Origin: Candidatus Zhuqueibacterota bacterium 4572_119 | GTDB lineage: Bacteria; Zhuqueibacterota; Zhuqueibacteria; Thermofontimicrobiales; Thermofontimicrobiaceae | Assembly: GCA_002084535.1 (NCBI GenBank) | Contig: NBLI01000145.1 | Location: 1-12,316, forward strand | Reading direction: 5' to 3' | DNA length: 12,316 nt | Shown: piece by piece, positions 7,146 through 12,316 of the stretch | Numbering within the stretch: position 1 is the first letter of the stretch | Layout of the letters: each line of letters begins with the position of its first letter | Notes under the pieces: generated by a model | The model's database searches: none | Told to the model about the DNA's origin: nothing | The model's input: the letters and a program-made list of their open reading frames with translations, nothing else | Position numbers and translations under genes: made by a program

Positions 7146-7943
7146 TTATTTTTCAATTTGCCAAAGCCGCGTATTTAGGTGGCTCTCGATTTCGTTTTCA
7201 AAATAATCAGGCAAGCTGGAAAAGAAATCGATGTTTGTCAAATTCTCAACCGAATCTACTGTAACCGCGAAATTAAACAGCGGCTCTTTTGAGCTTTCAT
7301 TTTTCATTACAAATCCAATGGCTTTTATCTCCGGTTCAATATAATCATAAATAATTTTATAATAATATTCCGGAACAGCTACTTCATTTTGTCCAATCGC
7401 ATCAAGGTTATCCGAAAAAACAGGTCCTGTTACCACATAGATTTCCTCGTTTTCGATTGCCCACTTTCTCACGCGCGTTTCCAGCTTTTTCCATATTCCC
7501 CTGTTAAACCTGGGCTTTTGTGGACTCATGTTGCTCATGTAAAATGTCTCGGAAAGCGATTGTTTTGACCAGGCCATATCGGCAGCAGGACACAAATGCC
7601 CGCGATCGAATCCAGAGCCTTTGTAGTCCTTCAATGTCGCCGAGCCCGTTGCAACCAGAGAATCCACACGGAAATCATCCTTTCTTTTAAAGGTTTCTCC
7701 GGTCAGGGACGCTGATGTTAATTTGTACATAACCCAATCCGGCTGCTCCAATTGCTCATTATAAGAAAGTGTATAATAATTATGTTCGATCACCTGGTTG
7801 CCACCGACCTCCGATGGCAAGCCTGGTTGCGCGGGCATCAGGGTCTCTGTTTCAACTGCCACCTGTTCATTTATTCTCATATAGCAAAAAACAACCAGCA
7901 AAATGAGCAAGAGTATTACAATTAATATTATTATTTTTTTCAT
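7146..7943 (-). CDS. Membrane-anchored or exported DNA/RNA non-specific endonuclease
   Basis: This is a 265-residue member of the Serratia/EndA (NUC) family of beta-beta-alpha-metal nucleases, which cut DNA and RNA without sequence preference using Mg2+. The catalytic DRGH motif is at 113-116 with H116 as general base, within GFDRGHLCPAADM. The second half of the site follows as MSNMSPQ (N138) and FNRGIW, where N147 would bind the metal, and E155. Spacing matches the H89/N110/N119/E127 pattern of Serratia nuclease to within one residue. The first about 22 residues (MKK then almost all I, L and V) form an uncleaved anchor or a signal peptide; the cysteine at 20 lacks a proper lipobox. AAGGTG sits 4 nt before the ATG at 7943. 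The gene starts 13 nt after the DUF1893 gene, so both are probably co-transcribed. No immunity protein is visible, consistent with action outside the cytoplasm. Confidence 0.93.
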   Translation of the reverse strand: MKKIIILIVILLLILLVVFCYMRINEQVAVETETLMPAQPGLPSEVGGNQVIEHNYYTLSYNEQLEQPDWVMYKLTSASLTGETFKRKDDFRVDSLVATGSATLKDYKGSGFDRGHLCPAADMAWSKQSLSETFYMSNMSPQKPRFNRGIWKKLETRVRKWAIENEEIYVVTGPVFSDNLDAIGQNEVAVPEYYYKIIYDYIEPEIKAIGFVMKNESSKEPLFNFAVTVDSVENLTNIDFFSSLPDYFENEIESHLNTRLWQIEK

Positions 7944-7956
7944 GATTCACCTTCTT

Positions 7957-8334
7957 TTATTTATTTTCATTTTGATGGATAAGATCGTTGATGGTTTTAT
8001 ACCCTGCTTCAGGGTTGATTTCGTTTTGCAGCATCTTTTCTGTTCTGCATAATATTCGTTCCACTAACTTTTCAAAGCTATATGTCACACCGTGATTTAG
8101 CAGCACATCTTTTCCCGGTTTACTCAAAACTCCAGCCCGAACATTACGTATTCCCAGGTGTACAAGAATCAGTGCTGCCGCCCTGCCGATTATTTTATCT
8201 TTGACCAATAAATCGCCTTTTTCCAATCCGGGCTTTTCCAAATACTTTTCCAATTCAAACAGTGGATACAGCCACTTACCATCGCTGCAAAACAGCAAAT
8301 CTTCTCCATGATATAGCTCGAGTGTATGGCGCAT
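7957..8334 (-). CDS. DUF1893 protein (cytidine deaminase-like fold, TM1506 type)
   Basis: This 125-residue cytoplasmic protein matches the DUF1893 family as I know it. Recognisable stretches are LELYHGEDLLFCSDGKWLYP (5-24), DKIIGRAAALILVHLGI (46-62), and the C-terminal YSFEKLVERILCRTE (85-99). The structurally solved relative TM1506 of Thermotoga has the cytidine deaminase fold. I see no H/C-A-E or PCxxC zinc motif, so classical deaminase chemistry is unlikely; the family function is unknown. An AAAGGAT lies within the 3' end of the kinase gene just before its ATG at 8334. Only 5 nt separate it from the kinase stop and 13 nt from the nuclease start, which points to translational coupling in one operon. 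A regulatory link with the kinase is inferred from position only. Confidence 0.82.
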   Translation of the reverse strand: MRHTLELYHGEDLLFCSDGKWLYPLFELEKYLEKPGLEKGDLLVKDKIIGRAAALILVHLGIRNVRAGVLSKPGKDVLLNHGVTYSFEKLVERILCRTEKMLQNEINPEAGYKTINDLIHQNENK

Positions 8335-8339
8335 GCCCT

Positions 8340-9545
8340 TTATCCTTTTAATATTATCCGCATCGTTGTACCTTCACCGTGCCTGGAATCTTTGACAGAT
8401 AATTTCCCATTATGAAATTCTTCGACAATTCGTTTCGCCAGATTCAATCCCAATCCCCAGCCGCGCTTTTTTGTGCTGAATCCCGGTTTGAATATCATCC
8501 GCCTATTTTGGGCGCTGATCCCTTTGCCATTATCTTTAACATCAATAAAAACCAGTCCTGACTTGTTTTCAACCATTCCTGTGGAAATTTCAATCACCCC
8601 TTTTTTCTTTTCAATGGCATCTAAAGAGTTTTTGATCATATTTTCAATCACCCATTCGAACAAATCACAGTTGATATTTACGTCTGGTACTTTTGCAAAC
8701 CGGGAAACAATTTGTACCTGTTTACCCATGTGTGGAAGTCTTCGTTGGAAATATTTGATCGCGTCTTCCAGGATGGGTAAAATGGATTGTTTCCTAAAAC
8801 CGGAGCGTGAACCAATTTGTGAAAACCGTGCGGTTACTTTTAATAATCGCTTGAGGTCGTTTTCCATTTCCTCTGCAACCTTATCAGCTGATTCCAGAGA
8901 GTCTCTGTTTTTAATGAGCTCTAACCAGCCCATCAAAGAAGAAAGTGGTGTTCCCAATTGATGTGCTGTCTCTTTGGTTAAACCAACCCAGATGAACTGC
9001 TCCTCACTTTTTTTAATACTGCGAAATCCCAAAAAAGCGACAAGGATAAAAAGGCTGATAACTCCGATTTCCGCGTAAGGGAACCAGACCAGCCTGGTTA
9101 TCAGGTTTGAATCTCCGTAAAAAAGGTATCCCAATACTTTATCGCCTTCAATAGGATCATTATAAGTAATCGGAACCGGTTCACTCTCTTTCTCCAGTTT
9201 TTGAACCATTCGCTTTACTTCTTCCAGTGTCTCTATTGATTTGTCATTGTAATCCAAATGAATCCCGACCCACGTGTCTGGATTTTTTTCCTGATCAGTC
9301 AAAATTATTGGAAAATTTGTTCTCTTGATTATTTCTTCAAATAAAAAATTTACCAGAGTCACATCTTCCTGAAGCGCTGCCTGGGAGTGAACCCGCGCGT
9401 AAAATTCAATTATATTTCTTGATTCGCTCCGCAGATCATGTACAATTTTTTGTGAATATGTCAGCAATAAAAAAATTAATATTATCGCCACAGTGAACAA
9501 AATCAGCGTGAAACGATCTGAAAGTTGGTAAAGTACTTTTCGCAT
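8340..9545 (-). CDS. Membrane sensor histidine kinase (orphan)
   Basis: This 401-residue kinase autophosphorylates a histidine in response to an envelope signal and would pass the phosphate to a response regulator that is not in the window. Two membrane helices (~12-30 and ~155-175) bracket a periplasmic domain of about 120 residues that I cannot assign. No HAMP domain is evident; the H-box follows almost directly: KETAHQLGTPLSS with H195. The HATPase_c domain has the N-box ENMIKNSLDAIE (N306), the G1 box DVKDNGKGIS (338-343), FSTKKRG (F-box) and GWGLGLNLAK (G2 box, 362-371), so all catalytic boxes are intact. The ATG at 9545 is preceded by a GAGA-type ribosome site. It starts 57 nt after yfhO and is the first gene of the kinase-DUF1893-nuclease cluster. 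HQLGTPLSS is common in kinases of Bacteroidota-related phyla. Confidence 0.93.
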   Translation of the reverse strand: MRKVLYQLSDRFTLILFTVAIILIFLLLTYSQKIVHDLRSESRNIIEFYARVHSQAALQEDVTLVNFLFEEIIKRTNFPIILTDQEKNPDTWVGIHLDYNDKSIETLEEVKRMVQKLEKESEPVPITYNDPIEGDKVLGYLFYGDSNLITRLVWFPYAEIGVISLFILVAFLGFRSIKKSEEQFIWVGLTKETAHQLGTPLSSLMGWLELIKNRDSLESADKVAEEMENDLKRLLKVTARFSQIGSRSGFRKQSILPILEDAIKYFQRRLPHMGKQVQIVSRFAKVPDVNINCDLFEWVIENMIKNSLDAIEKKKGVIEISTGMVENKSGLVFIDVKDNGKGISAQNRRMIFKPGFSTKKRGWGLGLNLAKRIVEEFHNGKLSVKDSRHGEGTTMRIILKG

Positions 9546-9602
9546 ATTCTCTTTTAGTCCTTTAAGTCCCCATGAACAAAAACAGTTTCATTTTTGTTTT
9601 TG

Positions 9603-12110
9603 CTACTTAGATAAAAGTTGCTTTTTATTTCGCTTGATCCCTATAAAAAGAGCTGCAATTAAACCAAACAGCGTAATCAAACTAATTAACAATCCTGTTT
9701 TAAATGAAGTTGGTTCAAACTTAAACTCAATCTCGTGGTCGCCAGGCTGAAGAAAAATTGACCGTAAAATATAGTTCGTTTTATGTATTTCTGTCTTTAC
9801 ACCGTCCACATAAGCATTCCACCCTGCAGGATAATAAATCTCCGATAAAACCATCAAAGCCGGCGCGGCAACTGACGCTTTGAATTTCAGATCATGAATG
9901 CTGCTGCTAACAAGGTTAACCCGGTTGGCTGAATCCGGCTGAATCGCAGTTTCAGGTTCGTGCTCCAAAATAGCTGTTTTTGCCGGATCAAAATTTCCGG
10001 ACTTCATAAATTGAAATATAGCATTTTTTTCAGTGATAACTTTTATGTCATTAACAAAAAACGCGCGCGGCAAGGCATTTTTATTTTCAAAAATGAATTG
10101 GCTTCCCCGGTGTACCAATTGGCAGGAGGTGTCAGGGATTGGATAAGACGAAACTAAATACCTGCAATTTAACATATTCAGAAATACGTTATGCCCATAG
10201 AGCAAGTCTTTTTGAATCTCATCCATGTTGGAATTCAGTACAGTCTGATTCCCCTCACGTTTGAGAAATTTCATAAAATAATTTTGTGGAAACTGCAGTT
10301 CCTCCATCGTTTCCTGGTAGATTTTTATTTTCGCTGCATGATAGCCATAAACATTCTGAAGTCCAAAATACATCCACCAGTTATCCGGTCTTTCGCCCGG
10401 TTGTCCCACATTTACCGGAAAAATTCTGAATGCTCCATCTTGCCGCTCAAGAAACCGGACAACGTCTGTTTTTTCGAAAAAGCTTTCTTCATGTGTAGTA
10501 GGTCTGGGGTCAATTATTTTATAATCAACGATCCACAAATCAACGATTAGCAACAAAGTTAAAATGATACAGAACAAATTGGTATCCATTTTACTGTTCA
10601 AATAATACATTGTTAAAAACCCGGAGATCCCCAGAAATAAAAGCATCACCACGGTATCCGTTAAAACCATTTTATAAGCCATCTGCTGAGCGCCCGGGTT
10701 GAGCGAGCGAGCGGCTCCTGCCATCCAGCCAAGCATCGCGCTTTTTCCAAGTACCACCAGCAGCATAAAAAATATGGCGATTGAGCCAAACGCGTAAAAA
10801 TAGATTCGCACGTCTTTTATTTTTTGTTGTATTCTTTCTTTTTCGCCCGACGCCTTTAGACTGATTAAATGATTCAAACCAATTCCCGCGAGAATCACGA
10901 TCGCGATATCCAGTAGAATATGGATCATGCTCGGTACCCGGAATTTATCAAAAAATGGAAGAAACTTGAACATTGGTCCATATAAGACAGGAAGATGTTT
11001 CCCAAATGATACGATCAGCGAAAAAGCTGCCACAATACCAAAAAAGATGACATGCTTATCCCTCTTTATCACAAAGGCTAATCCCGCGAGAAAAAGCACA
11101 ATGATGCCCATGTAAAGGGGGTAATCGGTAAAGGGCATTTTACCCCAGTAAGTAGAACCGCCAAAGCCAAAAAATGACGGTATTAAAAACGTTGTCATTT
11201 CCCAGGGGGAAAATGACCAGCTCGAAGCATACCCGTAATCCAAACCACCCGTTGCACCACCGCCTCTGATTGAAAAGTGAGAATATTCGTAAATCGAAAT
11301 GTACATCACCGATGAGAGCAGCAGCGCTACAACAACGGTACCTGCCAGCATTCCCAGCCCTTTTAAAATGTTACTGACGTTTTTGGATTCCCTGAATTCA
11401 TTAATAGCAAAATAAATAAAATAAATCCCTATCAGCAAATAGGTGTAATAGCATACCTGCACATGAGCACGTAATAATTGAAATCCAAAAGTCAGTGCGG
11501 TTATAGCGAAGAATAACAAATTTCTTTTAGTCAGCAATTGGTGAACAGACCAGAAAATGAGTGGTATCAGCACCAGTGACAAAAATTTGGTGTTATGCCC
11601 GTAGGAAGTAAATGCCACAAATTGCGGAATAAAAATCACCGCGATAGCGGAAAACAGGCAGGCATAACGGTTCACCTTAAAAGACCTGAGCAATAAGTAT
11701 ATGAGCATTCCAAACAACAGATAGTTCAAAATAACCCGCATAAAAGGCGTCAGCGGTATTACGTAACGCACGCCGATCAAAATGTATTGAACCGCGGAGT
11801 CAACGATATTTACCAAAGGCGCGCTTGATAAACTGGCAAAAGACGGCATCCCCGAAAAAATATAAGGATTCCATAGCGGATAGATCCCTTCTTTTAGCGC
11901 GTCGTTCACAAAATTGTTATAGCTTTTGGCTGTGAGAGTATCCGGGGGAAGTAATGTTTTATTCTCAAAAACAATGGGATAATAGAATATCAGGAGAAGC
12001 AAAAACAGCAGAATCGCCGCAGTCCAATTTGGATGAGAGGTAAAAAAGGTGAATTGAGATTTTTGAGCTTCAACCTTAACCACCATTTTTTTTTTCTTCT
12101 TCTTTGCCAT
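9603..12110 (-). CDS. YfhO-family multi-spanning membrane protein
   Basis: This 835-residue integral membrane protein belongs to the YfhO family, related in topology to GT-C glycosyltransferases. In Firmicutes, YfhO is tied to lipoteichoic acid glycosylation; the substrate here is unknown. A lysine-rich cytoplasmic start (MAKKKKKKMVV) precedes a first membrane helix (about 30-48), then an extracytoplasmic loop with LLPPDTLTAKS and YPLWNPYIFSGMP, typical of the family, and roughly a dozen helices to about residue 520. A soluble domain (about 530-800) ends in the diagnostic SEIYYPAGWNAYVDG and LQPGDHEIEFKFEP, before a final helix (~806-826) and a basic tail. The ATG at 12110 follows AAAGGGA about 9 nt upstream. 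Codons 5-8 lie in a run of ten A residues, a slippage-prone site. It diverges from a possible flippase gene, which fits an envelope-polysaccharide role. Confidence 0.9.
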   Translation of the reverse strand: MAKKKKKKMVVKVEAQKSQFTFFTSHPNWTAAILLFLLLLIFYYPIVFENKTLLPPDTLTAKSYNNFVNDALKEGIYPLWNPYIFSGMPSFASLSSAPLVNIVDSAVQYILIGVRYVIPLTPFMRVILNYLLFGMLIYLLLRSFKVNRYACLFSAIAVIFIPQFVAFTSYGHNTKFLSLVLIPLIFWSVHQLLTKRNLLFFAITALTFGFQLLRAHVQVCYYTYLLIGIYFIYFAINEFRESKNVSNILKGLGMLAGTVVVALLLSSVMYISIYEYSHFSIRGGGATGGLDYGYASSWSFSPWEMTTFLIPSFFGFGGSTYWGKMPFTDYPLYMGIIVLFLAGLAFVIKRDKHVIFFGIVAAFSLIVSFGKHLPVLYGPMFKFLPFFDKFRVPSMIHILLDIAIVILAGIGLNHLISLKASGEKERIQQKIKDVRIYFYAFGSIAIFFMLLVVLGKSAMLGWMAGAARSLNPGAQQMAYKMVLTDTVVMLLFLGISGFLTMYYLNSKMDTNLFCIILTLLLIVDLWIVDYKIIDPRPTTHEESFFEKTDVVRFLERQDGAFRIFPVNVGQPGERPDNWWMYFGLQNVYGYHAAKIKIYQETMEELQFPQNYFMKFLKREGNQTVLNSNMDEIQKDLLYGHNVFLNMLNCRYLVSSYPIPDTSCQLVHRGSQFIFENKNALPRAFFVNDIKVITEKNAIFQFMKSGNFDPAKTAILEHEPETAIQPDSANRVNLVSSSIHDLKFKASVAAPALMVLSEIYYPAGWNAYVDGVKTEIHKTNYILRSIFLQPGDHEIEFKFEPTSFKTGLLISLITLFGLIAALFIGIKRNKKQLLSK

Positions 12111-12250
12111 AACATTGGTCCCTTTATTTTAGTAATATTATTTTATTCCTTTGAAATTTATGATTATATCATTATATTCCATTTATTTTTTCAACTACTT
12201 GCTTTTACTCATACTCATGCTTTTACTTAAAAATAATAAATTATAACTAC
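12111..12250. promoter_or_regulatory. Divergent promoter region between yfhO and the plus-strand gene
   Basis: This AT-rich 140-bp spacer must hold the start signals of both divergent genes. On the minus strand, two TATAAT hexamers lie 8 bp apart (12176-12171 and 12168-12163), suitable as -10 boxes for yfhO, though no good TTGACA stands 17 bp before either. GCTTTTACT occurs twice, 18 bp apart (12201-12209 and 12219-12227), flanking two copies of ACTCAT; such spacing could suit a regulator. On the plus strand, TATAAC lies a few bases before the ATG at 12251. Specific promoter assignments are uncertain. Confidence 0.4.
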
Positions 12251-12316
12251 ATGAATCAGCCAGAACAAAAACTCAGCATCAAAGACCAGGCGCTAAAATC
12301 AGTAGCGCGTGGTGCT
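12251..12316 (+). CDS. Start of a plus-strand gene, possibly a polysaccharide flippase (cut by window edge)
   Basis: From the ATG at 12251 the frame is open for 22 codons to the window end, reading MNQPEQKLSIKDQALKSV then ARGA. The pattern of a short polar start followed by a lysine and ARGA resembles the beginnings of oligosaccharide flippases (Wzx/MATE-like), in which ARGAG leads into the first membrane helix. No clear Shine-Dalgarno is present. Divergent placement from yfhO, another envelope-polysaccharide type protein, agrees, but 22 residues cannot prove the family or even that it is a gene. Confidence 0.45.
   Translation, partial: MNQPEQKLSIKDQALKSVARGA

Noticed and set aside
8473..8961. 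Plus-strand 162-codon open frame opposite the histidine kinase
   Set aside because: It is antisense to conserved catalytic boxes of the kinase and shows no domain or ribosome binding site of its own.
9575..9598. 8-bp inverted repeat between yfhO and the kinase as a terminator
   Set aside because: The stem is almost entirely A/T pairs with an 8-nt loop and no following T-run on the minus strand; it is better read as A/T-rich spacer.
1..12316. CRISPR arrays, tRNA or rRNA genes, phage or transposase genes
   Set aside because: I saw no regular repeat-spacer pattern, no tRNA cloverleaf, no rRNA-like sequence and no recognisable integrase or transposase.

Overview
The window holds about 12.3 kb of moderately AT-rich bacterial chromosome. 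Almost every gene lies on the minus strand, so biological order runs from right to left. Gene content suggests a Gram-negative bacterium of the FCB type (Ignavibacteria, Calditrichota or KSB1-like): a giant periplasmic two-component-type beta-propeller fused to a SpoIIE/PP2C phosphatase, a YfhO membrane protein, and a 'AHQLGTPLSS' type histidine kinase. Several genes have Shine-Dalgarno sequences, and one promoter is a perfect sigma-70 consensus; neither is typical of true Bacteroidia. This placement is inference only.

Layout from right to left. At 12251 a plus-strand gene starts and leaves the window; it may be a polysaccharide flippase. It diverges from yfhO (12110-9603), a large multi-spanning membrane protein. 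A compact cluster follows at 9545-7146: a membrane histidine kinase, a DUF1893 protein with the cytidine deaminase-like fold, and a membrane-anchored or exported DNA/RNA non-specific endonuclease. Gaps inside the cluster are only 5 and 13 nt. Next comes a 3.4-kb gene (7006-3543) for an exported propeller plus SpoIIE-type phosphatase. Its signal peptide is out of frame with the rest because of an exact 11-bp tandem duplication. A small nitroreductase (3400-2891) follows. A gene-free stretch then holds a 160-bp palindromic, MITE-like element and a terminator hairpin. Last come two paralogous radical-SAM tRNA methylthiotransferases, mtaB (2375-1086) and miaB (938 to beyond the left edge), the latter with its own perfect consensus promoter.

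Functionally, mtaB and miaB both thiolate position 37 of tRNAs, on t6A and i6A respectively. The kinase, DUF1893 and nuclease genes are probably one transcript, linking an envelope sensor to an exported nuclease. The propeller-phosphatase would signal from the periplasm to a cytoplasmic phosphoprotein, perhaps an anti-sigma antagonist, which is not in the window. That gene shows two lesions, the frameshifting duplication and a Y_Y_Y domain lacking its core, so it may be decaying, switching, or affected by an assembly error.

The items most worth checking are the 11-bp duplication, the shortened Y_Y_Y domain, the kinase/DUF1893/nuclease cluster and the 160-bp inverted-repeat element.
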